This document shows positions 22,200-33,637 of a DNA stretch of 64,000 nucleotides, one piece after another. The notes under the pieces were generated by a model. It saw nothing but the letters and a program-made list of their open reading frames with translations. It searched no databases and was not told where the DNA came from. The DNA comes from Rhizophagus irregularis (Eukaryota; Glomeromycota; Glomeromycetes; Glomerales; Glomeraceae), in NCBI RefSeq assembly GCF_026210795.1, contig NC_089431.1:3720001-3784000 (forward strand), written 5' to 3'. Made by a program: the position numbers and the translations under genes. Positions within the stretch are counted from its first letter, which is position 1; the number at the start of each line of letters is the position of its first letter.

Positions 22200-23855
22200 A
22201 GCCAACTCAAGCAGACATCCTAACTTTGTTATTGGTAAAGTTTGCTAATGCTAAAGGAGGAATTAGCTATGTCTTCTTTACCATTAAATAAAAATTTGCA
22301 CATTATTAATAATTTCTTCTCTCTCATAACAGATAATAGGTAAATGCAAAGATTTACAATCACTGACTCCAATTTCGTAATTGGAATTTCAAACCAATAT
22401 AGGATTGAGAGTAATTAACAGTATGCAGCTTCTTCTATTTTTAGTTATTTATTTCAAATGTATTCATTTCTATGATTTGAAAGAAGGCACTACTGAACCT
22501 GAATTATTTTACAGCATTCAGTTGGAGAATGTTTATGATCACTGGGGCCAAGGTTTTTATTAGTTATAATCTAAGTTGGATATTTATTGGGGACTTCATC
22601 TTAGGTCTTATTCTATTATTTTAGTTAGTTAAGGTCGGTAGTAGAATTCAATATCAAAATTTTCATAATGACTTTACAAACACCCTTTATGTTCATTTTT
22701 GCTAACTTAGGGTATTCAGAAATATCATTTTTTTTGTTCTAAGCTGTGCCTTCATGGAAACGTGAATTTAAGCAATGTCAAAGATTTATTTTTTCACTTT
22801 ATGTTATTTTACTACATTTACAGCAATTATTTATCATGCTGATAACATTCAATTTATCAAATTTTTAAACTGAATTAAAATAGTTTAACAATGAATGAAT
22901 GTTGATGGCTTAATAAAATCAATTTTAAAATTAAGATATTTATTTAAGTATAAATAATCTTTATTAACTAAATCATAAACATATAATTGTAATCTGTAGC
23001 AGGCAGAAAATTATAATTGTTTCCTAGATTTTTTTTTTGTTTGTAGGATAATACAATGTAAATTAAATAATAATAATATTTTTTTGGAAGAAATTCCTTA
23101 TTTGTATAATTTATTATTTAGTAAATTCACGTGTATTGCTGCTAAAATTCTTTAACTCATCCCTGGGCATTTTATAAATGGATAACTATCATTTTTTAAA
23201 AAATTTATAAATATTCTCATGTTATCATTATTATCTATATATACATACACAATTGATTTCATATGCACTCACATTTTATCATTATTGTCTAACATATAAA
23301 TTAGAAAATATGACCAAAAATTTCTTCACCTTTTTTAATAATATCCTTTAAATATTATTACATATGAAGTAGATTCTACTATGTGAATTTCTCCCATTTC
23401 TTCAGCAAAAACTACCTAATCATTAATTTTTTTGAGGGTTACTGGACAAAATATAATAGTCTCAATCTTATAAGCTATCTTCAATACCATCAAAAATGAT
23501 TTACAGGTTTTCTTGTTAAAGATAGAAAGAGGATATTTAACCTTCAAATCAAACATCAAATATATTCTAAACTGGATAAACCAATATAGTGAACATACAA
23601 TAAATTAAAATTTGTTTAATGTACTTATACAATTTAAAATTGCATAAGAATATATTTAACCATCATTACTATGTATTGTAAGCTTCACCAATGTTTTCTT
23701 TTTCTTATAATTAAAGCTAGAAGCAGAGTCGGAATTACATCACTTGACTTCAAAAACTTTTAATCATAACTCTATCTAATACTAGAAACATACTAATGAA
23801 ACCCAAAAATGATATGAGAGACATCATACATACATGGATGTCTCCACTATGATCG
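22200..23855. other. Gene-poor stretch
   Basis: No gene is supported. The small open frame at 22381-22563 has no recognisable features. Confidence 0.3.
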
Positions 23856-23921
23856 CCACCACCACCATATGATGTGCTATATTATGCACCACCACCACCA
23901 CCATCACCACCATCACCACAA
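23856..23921. repeat. (CAC)n microsatellite
   Basis: CACCACCACCA runs, interrupted by TATGATGTGCTATATTATG, with CATCAC variants. Confidence 0.8.
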
Positions 23922-24359
23922 TTTCCGCCTTTGTCATCCTTCTCCATCATGACTGCGATCCAAAAATAGACAAAATAGTTTTTAGGATCTAAATTTAATT
24001 TCTTAAGAGATCTTCCTGATGATATTTCTCTAAAATATATATACAGAGATCTTGAATGTAAACTTGAGGAGCTAATTTCACAATTTTTATAAGGTATTTA
24101 AAAGATTTAACAGCTGCCTCCACTTTCTTTCAATTTTTGGTGCTTCTTTTAAAAGTCCAATAATGTTTAATATTTAGAAATAATTTATAAAAAATGGTGA
24201 ATTCCTATAGTAAGATTAAATACCAGGATAATTTATACACCTTAGTTTGTAATATCTGGTGAGAAAAAAATAGGAGAAATGGTTTTAAATTATAAAGAAA
24301 TAAAAATCTGTTAAATATGAAATTCAATAAATATAAAAAAATGTACAGTGTAATCTTAT

Positions 24360-24880
24360 AAGGGTACATAATAAATGTTTACTAATATCACTATTCTTAA
24401 AGAAAATATAAATATCCTTAGTATTGCCATTATTACGATCAGGTTTCCATTAAGTTGGATTATATCCTCCAAAAATACTATTTATTAATTGTTATAGTGT
24501 AAGAGGAATTTATTAGATATAAAAGCCCATCACAAATAATAAACTGAAGTTATCTTGTATGCAATACCTAATTTTTAAATCATCTTGAATATAATTTCAG
24601 CATGTTGAAATGAAATAATAATTTTAATTATATTTTCATTGGTTAATTTTCTGTCAATAAATCCCTATATAATTAATTCCCTTAGTAAACCTTTCTCATA
24701 AGATAATAGTACTTCATCAAAAAGTTTACAACAATGCATTCCTTTTATTGGAATTAAGAAAGTATTCTTTTATGCATTGTATCTTTTGAAACCCATTTAA
24801 GATCATGTTTCAAACCAAACGAATTAAAATTTTTTCCACTCAGTTGACTTAATTTTCAATCAAATTATAATTTCTTATTA
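24360..24880 (-). pseudogene. BTB-BACK-TLDc relic
   Basis: On the minus strand, 24370-24470 reads GGYNPT, a stop, WKPDRNNGNTKDIYIFFKNS, matching the TLDc stretch GGYNPIEWKSDRNYCATKDS of the intact gene. Upstream pieces at about 24730-24880 match exon 2 of the family (TGGAAAAAATTTTAATT as in NWMEQNFNL, and a KWGL-like remnant). It has many frameshifts and is clearly dead. Confidence 0.65.
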
Positions 24881-24919
24881 AATTAACTGGCACTGATCAA
24901 GTAACATAAAGTACTGTTT

Positions 24920-25480
24920 ATATATAGAAATAGCATTAAATTGCATGTAGGATCAAAGAAATCAACATGATTTGTTGTCATAATAATTATATTACCCCAG
25001 AAATTATGTGGCCATTCAAACATGCTAAAAATGCTGATAAACTAAAATGTGAATTTGTCGATTTCTATTATTTCTTTGATAGATTTTCATTACTTATACT
25101 TTTTGCATTGACAAAATTTTTGTTTATGTTTATTTTTGCATTTCTGTTATGGAGGAATAGCCGATTGTGCATCTACATCTTCAAGTATTATTAATTGATT
25201 TGACAGTACAGTGCTAAACATCACACTTAGCTCACTATCATCCTTTATCATTTAAGATTTAAATGATAAATATCATGAGATAAATGAGTTGAAATTGCAT
25301 GTATTAATCTTGTTTTCCCTATTCCTGGTTTTCCATACAAAAGTATATCCCATCTATAAGACATTCCAATTTTTCATAAATTTGTTATTTATAAAGGTAT
25401 CCAATTCCTTTTTCAATAAGATTAGCAGTAACTTGTTGTTTCGCACCAGGAGTCCAGGACCAATGAATTTGTTTAAATAG
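24920..25480 (-). pseudogene. BCS1-like AAA ATPase pseudogene
   Basis: Minus-strand pieces in family order: SYRWDILLYGKPGIGKTRLI (Walker A, GKPGIGKT), HAISTHLSHDIYHLNLK, a stop and frameshift, DDSELSVMFS, then NQLIILEDVDA (Walker B), an FSLSAFLACLNGH segment matching the sensor helix, IIMTTNH, and VDFFDP. This is the AAA core of the BCS1 family, whose mitochondrial members move the folded Rieske iron-sulfur protein across the inner membrane. At least three frame changes and several stops show it is not functional. The N-terminal region was not found. Plus-strand ORFs across it are shadows. Confidence 0.75.
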
Positions 25481-28327
25481 AAAAATTTAGTATTATAATG
25501 TAATACTAAGTAAATTAAAGATGGTTACAGTAGTTTTTTTTGTTTATAATTAGGAATTTGCCTATATTAATGATTTGACGTTTGCGATTTAATAATTTTT
25601 CACCTAGGGTGATTGAACCTATATAATTTACCCGGTGATATCACCTCATTATTAAATTTGTACATTTAATTTTATTGGCTAATTAATGAGCTGATCATTT
25701 TATATTTTGAATTCATTCTTTTTAGGTCTTTCGGTTCTTCTTTGTAATTACTATTAGGTATGTTTTTTATTTTTTTATTTTTTGTTTATTTATTACATGT
25801 AATTTCCATTCCCTACAAACTTTATTTCTCTTTTAGTTTTATGGGTTTTGTTATTACTTGGTCCCCCTGTTTATCTCATTTCGTCCCTTCTCCACTTTTG
25901 TTTTCTTTTTATCTCTTCATCTCTTTTGCTCTTTTAAGTCTTTTTATTCTTCCCTTCCTTCATTTTTTCCATTGTTTTTTATTTCCTCTTTGTTCCTTCG
26001 TCTTTTTTGCTCCTTTACACTATCCTTTGTCATTTTCATTTTTTTTCCATTCCCACTTCTCTTTACACTACCCTTTGTTCCTTTCATTTTTTTATTCTCT
26101 TTGCTCCATTTCGTCCCCCTCCATTCTTTTTCATTCCCACTTGATCTTTTTCATTCCCCCTTTGTTTCTTTCATTCCCTTTTACTCTCCTTATTTTTTCA
26201 TTCACCCTCATTTTTTTGATTAATTTTTTATTAATTATAAACTTTATAATTATTTCTTATTTTATATTGCGTCAATCTTAAACTTATAACCAACTTAAAA
26301 AAAATATTTGAATAATTAAATGTATTAGAATCTATTCATTTCATTTATTATTATTCTTTTGGTACTTAATTTATCTAAACCAGAATTAAAATCTTTATTC
26401 AAAAATCTGGTAGCTATTTAGAGAATTTCGGGTATGGATTCGGTTATAATAATCTACAATTTTTTCAAAAAAATTGATATTTTACATATTTTATAATTAA
26501 TTGATTGATTTTTATGAATTTGCAAATTCAAACTATTTATCCAGCGTTCAATTTAATTGAAAAAATATTACTCATCTTTCTATCAACGTCGGTCAATTTT
26601 CCTATATCTGATATGTTATATTGATTTTTTTTAAAAAAATAATAATTTTGTAAATATATTTAATATAATATTTTATTTTTTATTTAATAATAAAAAAAAA
26701 TTTAAAAAAAATTTGGGGGAAGAAAAAGGATAAAGAAAGAAATCAGTTTAAAAAAAGGGAAATTTCTGAAAAAAAAGGGAATTCGAAAAAAAATAAGTAT
26801 GACAATAATCCAATCCAAAAGAGTGAAAAAAAATTTTTTTTTAAAAAAAAAAGTAACAATTTTCTGAACTTTTAGCCCAATTTTTTGGGGGGTTTTTTGG
26901 TTGAACGCCAAAAATGACCAACCAAAATTAGATAATTTCTGTTTACGTGACAATTAAGAAAAAAATGTATATCAATAGAAGGAGTTCGAACTAAATTTCA
27001 TCTAAAGCAGTTCAATTTGCGATCGAAAATAAAAAAATTTTATTGGATAATTTTTGTACAACAAAATCCGACCGAAAAATGCAACCGACCGGAAATGAAC
27101 AGGGCAGGGCCAATACGGTCTAAAAAAAAAGATCGAAAAAAAATAAAAAAAATAAATTGGTCTTAAAAAGACCAAAACAATGGGGATTATTCAATAAAAA
27201 AAATATAATTTTTTCGGTTTGGGAAAAAATTTCAACCTAAACGAGAAAATTTTTTTTATATTGTGTTTCTTTACTTTATGTAAATAAGATTATCGATAAA
27301 ACCTTCAAAATATTTAATATTGGTCAAATGACTTATATGACTGACTGGTCATTTGAATTTCAAATGACAAATGACAAATGACTTGTCATTTAATTCATTT
27401 GTCATTTCAAGTCATTTGCCGAACACTGTTTTGTCCTTATGGGTACGATTCATTATATGATAATAGAATTTATAGTTTTGAATATACAATAAATAATAGG
27501 ATTTAAGCATGAAGCATTAAAATACTTCGCGTTAAAATAAAAATATAGTAGAATATCTGATATGCCAATGTAATTTGTAAAGAAGCTAATTTAACAATTG
27601 AATAAATCTCTCAATACTTTTTTATAATACAATCAATTTAACTGTTAATACCTATAATTTTCAATACAACCATTGAGATGTACCATAGATAGTAAAATTC
27701 TGCCTGCGGATGAATTTTTGCCGATTTTTAACTTCGTGATATGAGAAAGGTATCACCCATCAATCACCTCGTTCCGGTATCCTGTGCCACACGCACCACC
27801 TTCGAATGTAAAGAATTTCCTCTTTACAAAAACTTTCAAGTTTTCTAAACGTCTTCTCTACTCCATAAAAATTTGTATAGAGCATCGCTTAACACACTTG
27901 CTGAATTGTTATCGGAAAAAAACTAAAATATTTCACTTTAGTTGTATAACGTCTTTGTTCGATTTTCTCTATTACTAATAAGAAAACTTCAAAAAAAAAA
28001 ATTATAATAAGAAATAAAGGAAAAACAACGGTTGGATGCAATAAAGAGTGAGTAAAATTTCTAAAATAACCACCTTGCATATAACCTTTCTGTCTTTTCC
28101 ACCCTGAAAATTTTTGTTCAAGTGATCGACAAATTATTAACTAGTGAATCGGAAAAAATACGGCCCGAAATTTTTTTTTTTGTTGTAACCTATTTTTAGT
28201 TAAAATATTCCTTAGTAGCTCATTTATGAAACATTATTAAAAAGAAATTTTTTGTCAAAAAAAAAAAAATTCGTCTAAAAAAAAATAAAATATTTTTTTT
28301 CCTATAATATATATTTCTAAATAACAA
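25481..28327. other. Gene-poor stretch, low complexity and repeats
   Basis: It includes a pyrimidine-rich strand at about 25740-26230, where two overlapping frames are open only because the strand lacks purines; an A/T homopolymer-rich part at 26600-27260; and a CAAATGAC inverted-repeat cluster at 27318-27430. The last 300 bases before 28328 are upstream DNA of the Sel1-kinase gene. Confidence 0.5.
27318..27430. repeat. CAAATGAC/GTCATTTG cluster
   Basis: The octamer CAAATGAC or its inverse GTCATTTG occurs about eight times in about 110 bp, giving several possible foldbacks. It ends with GTCATTTGCCGAACACTG. Probably a small MITE. Confidence 0.6.
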
Positions 28328-31300
28328 ATGGCAACTGAATTTAGTAAATCAAACATCTCAGATAAACATACTAAAACAATAAACACCAAAAATTGTTCGT
28401 ATTGCAATAAACCTTTTGCTGAAAAATCATGGTGTAAAGAATGTATTAATTCTTTAGAAAATTTAGTAGAAAATGGCGATAAAGAAGCAATGCTTAATTT
28501 AGCTGACTGTTATAAAAATGGAGAAGGAACAGAAAAGAACTTAGAAAAAGCCTTTCATTGGTATCAGAAAGCAGCAGAAAAAGACCATGTTAAAGCAATG
28601 TATCATTTAGCTGGTTGTTATTATTTTGGAAAAGGAATAGAAAAGAACTTAGAAAAAGCCTTTCATTGGTATCAGAGGGCAGCAGAAAAAGACTATGTTA
28701 CAGCAATGAATAATTTAGCCAAATGTTATAGAAATGGAGAAGGGACAGAAAAGAATTTAGAAAAATCCTTTCATTGGTATCAGAAAGCAGCAGAAAAAGA
28801 TCATGTTACAGCAATGTATAATTTAGCCATATGTTTTGATAATGGAAAAGGAATAGAAAAGAACTTAGAAAAAGCCTTTCATTGGTATCAGAAAGCAGCA
28901 GTAAATGATAATAAAGAAGCAATTTATAATTTAGCCAAATGTTATAGAAATGGAGAAGGTACAGAAAAGAATTTAGAAAAAGCCTTTCATTGGTATCAGA
29001 AAGCAGCAGAAAAAGACTATGTTACAGCAATGTATAATTTAGCTATATGTTATGATAATGGAAAAGGAATAGAAAAAAACTTAGAAAAAGCCTTTCATTG
29101 GTATCAAAAAGCAGCAGAAAAAGACCACGTTACAGCAATGTATAATTTAGCCAGTTGTTATTATTCTGGAGAAGGGACAGAAAAGAACTTAGAAAAAGCC
29201 TTTCATTGGTATCAGAAAGCGGCAGAAAAAGACCATGTTAAAGCAATGTATAATTTAGCTATATGTTATAAAAATGGAAAAGGAACTGAAAAGAATTTGG
29301 AAAAAGCCTTTTATTGGTATCAAAAAGTAGCAGAAAGTGGTATTAAAGAAGCAATGTTTAATTTGGCCTATAATTATAAAAATGGAGAAGGGACAGAAAA
29401 GAACTTAGAAAAAGCCTTTCATTGGTATCAGAAAGCAGCAGAAAAAGACCATGTTAAAGCAATGTATAATTTAGCCATATGTTATGAAAATGGAGAGGGA
29501 ACAGAAAAAAATTTAGAAAAAGCCTTTCATTGGTATCAGAAGGCAGCAGAAAATGGTAATAAAGAAGCAATGTTTAATTTGGCCTATAATTATAAAAATG
29601 AAGAAGGGACAGAAAAGAATTTAGAAAAAGCCTTTCATTGGTATCAGAAAGCAGCAGAAAAAGCTCATATTACAGCAATGTATAATTTAGCTATATGTTA
29701 TGATAATGGAAAAGGAATAGAAAAGAACTTAGAAAAAGCCTTTCATTGGTATCAGAAAGCAGTAGAAAATGGTAATAAAGAAGCAATGTATAATTTAGCC
29801 ATATGTTATAGAAATGGAGAAGGTACAGAAAAGAATTTAGAAAAAGCCTTTCATTGGTATCAGAAAGCAGTAGAAAATGGTAATAAAGAAGCAATGTATA
29901 ATTTGGCCAAATGTCATAGAAATGGAGAAGGGACAGAAAAGAACTTAGAAAAAGCCTTTCATTGGTATCAGAAAGCAGCAGAAAAAGACTTTGTTACAGC
30001 AATGTATAATTTAGCTATATGTTATGATAATGGAAAAGGAATAGAAAAGAACTTAGAAAAAGCCTTTCATTGGTATCAGAAAGCAGCAGAAAAAGACCAT
30101 ATTACAGCAATGTATAATTTAGCCAGTTGTTATTATTCTGGAGAAGGGACGGAAAAGAACTTAGAAAAAGCCTTTCATTGGTATCAGAAAGCAGTAGAAA
30201 ATGGTAATAAAGAAGCAATGTATAATATAGCAATATGTTATAAAAATGGAAAAGGAACTGAAAAGAATTTAGAAAAAGCTTTTCATTGGTTTCAAAAAGC
30301 AGCAGAAAATGGTGATGTAAAAGCAATGAATAATTTAGCCGCATGTTGTGAAAATGGAGAAGGAACAGAAAAAAATTCAAAAGAAGCATTTTATTGGCAT
30401 CAAAAAGTACTAGAAGAAAGTAATAAAGCAAGTTCTAAAGATAAAGTTGAATTATGTAATAAATGCAAAAAACCACATATTGATTACCCATGCCATCAAT
30501 GTAATGAATGTAAACAACCATACATTGATTACCAGTGGTGCCAACAATGTAACGTTAAACGATTTCAACAAGATTTTACAAAGTGGACTAGTGAAAATGT
30601 ATTTATTGATAAATTTATTCAAGAGATACAACTAAATGCTAAAAATAGTCATGAAATTTTAGAGTGGATACCTTATGATAAATTGTCAAGTATTAATTAT
30701 CATGATAAAGGAGGATTTAGTGAAATTCATAAAGCTATCTGGTCAGATGGACCCATTTTTAGTTGGAATAATGATAAACAACAATGGAATAGACAGATGA
30801 ATCATGAAGTCATTCTTAAAATACTTAATAATTCATCAAATTTGAATAGTAAATTTCTTGATGAGGTATAGTATTTGATTTAATAATAAATTTTAGATTC
30901 TTTTATAAAAATTTAATAACTTCTTATTATTTATAGTGGAAATATCATTATAACTGTCAGAAAATGTCATTTTCAAAATTTATTCAATTCTTTGGTTTTA
31001 CCCAAGATCCGAATAATTTAAATCATATTATAGTAATGAGTTATGCAAAAAAAGGAAATTTGAGAAAATGTTTATCTGATATAATTAAATTTAAGTGGCA
31101 AGACAAGTTACAATTATTGAAAAAAATTATATTAGGACTTAAAGTAATTCATGAGTCAAATTTAACTCATGGTGATTTTCATGATGGTAATATTTTAATG
31201 TCAGATAATGAGTCATTTGTTATAGATTTAGGATTATATAAACCTGTGAGTGATTTGCAAGATTCTGACAATAGCGAAGTTAATGAAATTTATGGAGTTT

Positions 31301-31827
31301 TACCTTATATGGCGCCTGAAATATTAAGAAATAAACCCTATACTACAGCAAGTGATATTTATAGTTTTTCAATGATAATGTGGGAATTTATATCAGGCAT
31401 TCCTCCATTTTATGATAGAGCACATGATCACCACCTTATCTTAAGTGTTTGTGAAGGTGAACGTCCTGAAATTTTTGAAAATACTCCAAAATGTTATACA
31501 GATTTAATGAAAAAATGTTGGGATACAAATCCTTCCAATAGACCAACCATAGCAATACTTGAAAATATTGTATCTGAGTGGAGTAGATGTATTAATGAAT
31601 ATGAACATTATAAAAGAAACAGAGATGGAAATTATGTTTATAATATATCTAATATTGATAATCAATTAAAAAATGATATGTTAGAATTTGTAGAGGCAAA
31701 CAAAGTTTTAGTACAAGAACAAGCAAATACTTCTATTATACAATCTCATCCACAAGCATATTATACAAGTCGCAATGTTACTAAAGAAATAGAAAAGTCT
31801 AAGAATGTTAATGAAATTTTTGTTTAA
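28328..31827 (+). CDS. Sel1-repeat protein kinase
   Basis: Two exons, 28328..30865 and 30937..31827, split by a 71-nt GT-AG intron in phase 0; 1142 residues. The N-terminus has a small Cys cluster (CSYCNKPFAEKSWCKECI). About 18 Sel1 repeats of 36 residues follow (about 50-700), almost all of the form EKAFHWYQKAAE...AMYNLAICY-NG-GTEKNL. A second Cys cluster (CNKCKK...CHQCNECKQ) links to a kinase domain. It has a Gly-rich loop GGFSEIHKA near 795-803, a candidate Lys in VILK (831), the catalytic loop THGDFHDGN with Asp near 926 (HGD for the usual HRD), DLG for DFG (943) and MAPEIL near 972. The catalytic Asp and Lys are present, so activity is possible. Sel1 repeats are protein-binding scaffolds. 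The intron falls inside the kinase N-lobe; exon 2 begins WKYHYNC before its first Met. Confidence 0.9.
28470..30420 (+). repeat. 108-bp coding tandem repeats
   Basis: About 18 units of 108 bp, many near identical at the DNA level, for example AGAAAAAGCCTTTCATTGG. The identity includes silent positions, pointing to recent unit duplication or conversion. Confidence 0.9.
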
Positions 31828-32719
31828 GAAAGTTCAGAGTTTTCATAATTAAAATTTAAGATCAATAATAATAATTCCATCATTTATTCTTTACAGAAAT
31901 CCATGATTTGTTACCATGCAGTTAAATGATTGCTAATAAATCACAACAATAGTATCAGATATGTGACTATTACAATAGTGTTGGACAATCTTGTAGAACC
32001 ATCAATGATATGCTTTTTTGTAGTCTTTCAAAGATGTGATATGGTCTTAAATAGATAGAAAATATATTTCTTTGATGCATTAGATATTATTTTACTGATT
32101 TCTTTATTTGTTTTTTTTTGACATATTTATTTATTAAATAAAGTTGTGTGATAAAATTCATTTTAATAAAAAGCTGATTATATATTATTAGTAAAAATTT
32201 TTACTAATAAATTACTAATAATTGTAAAAAGTGTATTATCTGTTATACCACAATAGAAATATTTGCTATATAAACATATAAAAATAATAAATATAATACA
32301 ATGTATTGTATTTTAATATACACCTGTAGTATCTTTTACAAACAATCACTAACTTTTTGAAATATTATTATAAACCTAGATACAGTGACTTTTAAATTAT
32401 TTTATAAAATTTTTAAAATATGGACAAAATATATTTGAATTATTTTTGGAATTAATATATTAAAATAATAAGGTTAATTACACTCAATAACAATTTGAAT
32501 TATTTTTATAGAACCAGATTAAAATCATTGCAGATTTTATAGTGTGATCGTGTCTATATAATAAAACACTTGTATAATATTCTGCTGTTTTCCGGATTGT
32601 ACCACCTACGTGAGCCTGTCAAATGGTCTCAATCGAACATATATATTATTGCCTAAATGCTATATAAAAAATATATATTATCATTCTATGAAAGTACTTA
32701 TTAATGACAATACTTATGA
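31828..32719. other. Intergenic
   Basis: AT-rich; no gene supported. Confidence 0.4.
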
Positions 32720-32793
32720 CTAATCAATTGGTGGATAGTGGACATTGTATAAAAGATAGTTATAAAAAACCAAATCAGAGGATCTCCTTCAGG

Positions 32794-32904
32794 CCCTATA
32801 AAAAATTTTTTCAGAAAAATGATCCTGTGGCTGAGTTTCTTCAGAAATGAAAACTAGAAAAATGATCATTTATTAAAATTTTTTCCAGAATTTTTTTTAT
32901 AGGA
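32794..32904. mobile_element. Short MITE of the CCTATAAAAAA family
   Basis: Ends CCCTATAAAAAATTTTTTCAG-type and, inverted, CCTATAAAAAAAATTCTGG. AGG stands before and after it (3-bp repeat), at the donor site of the relic intron. Homologous to 6230-6335; the ends match 46903-47091. Confidence 0.65.
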
Positions 32905-32953
32905 AGGTATAACTAATTAGTTAACATTTTATATGTGATTAATTTTTTAGGGT

Positions 32954-33099
32954 ATTGCTAAACATCACCGGTGGTGATGGTCACCGATGGTGAAATTATG
33001 ATGTAATTCCGGCCAGTATTTTATTAGGTTTTTAATTCCGGTCGAAAATACATCTTAATGCTGGTACGGTGACCATCACCGCCGGTGAGCTTTAGCAAT
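32954..33099. mobile_element. 146-bp MITE
   Basis: Ends ATTGCTAAACATCACCGGTG and, inverted, ATTGCTAAAGCTCACCGGCG, followed on both sides by GTGATGGTCACCG. TAATTCCGGCC/GGTCG blocks lie inside. It sits in the relic intron. The target duplication is unclear. Confidence 0.7.
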
Positions 33100-33570
33100 T
33101 TACAATTTTTTATATGTAAATAATCAAAATATTTTTTTTTCTTTAGAATCTGTCCTGCATTATGAGATAAGGTGTAATTGATCCATGGAGTGGGATGGAA
33201 GTTTAATTTAAGAACCAAATCATATTCATCATCATCATGTGTTCAAACTTATATCCAGGAATTTGTGAATTATTTCAAATTAATAAAATTTGGAACTTAC
33301 AGTGCGCAGAAAAATATCGTACAAAGATCACGTTTAATTGATCACACACGTTATATTTGATTGGATAATGATCACATGACTGAAAGTTATTAATTTGAGA
33401 TTTTCAGTACTAATTTTGGCCCAAATTATGAATTTTGTTCGCAATTAAGCATGACCGGATTGACTCTAAATCCACTAGTTGATGATCATCATAAATATAA
33501 ATAAGGCTTGTGAACCTGCATATGGCTTGAATCTGCAGCCAACCACTTTTTTGTAACCGCGAAAAAAATA

Positions 33571-33580
33571 TATATAAGGA
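33571..33580 (+). promoter_or_regulatory. TATA box
   Basis: TATATAAGGA, 58 nt before the ATG at 33638. The same 10 bases lie upstream of the paralogue at 39355. Confidence 0.5.
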
Positions 33581-33637
33581 AATTGTAACAAAGGATTATT
33601 TTTTAGAAATTTTTTTTTTTTAAAAAAAAAATTAATT

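Larger units (their letters stand above)
32720..33290 (+). pseudogene. TLDc end and ZZ exon relic
   Basis: 32720-32793 matches the end of the TLDc exon (GGACATTGTATAAAAGATAG, then CAAATCAGAGGA, CTCCTTCAGG). 33150-33290 matches the first ZZ exon (ESVLHYEIRCN, then after a deletion HIHHHH and FKLI) but has stops. The intron between them was hit by two small elements (32794-32904 and 32954-33099). It is a decayed neighbour of the intact gene that follows. Confidence 0.7.

Noticed and set aside
22381-22563. 60-codon frame
   Set aside because: No domain, no repeat, no paralogue in the window.
25760-26281. Long plus-strand frames rich in Phe, Leu and Ser
   Set aside because: Two overlapping frames are open because the strand is almost pure pyrimidine. 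There is no domain and no start context.
26702-26953. 83-codon minus-strand frame
   Set aside because: Homopolymer-rich Phe/Lys sequence without features.
29691-30431. Minus-strand frames opposite the Sel1 array
   Set aside because: Shadows of the repeated coding strand.
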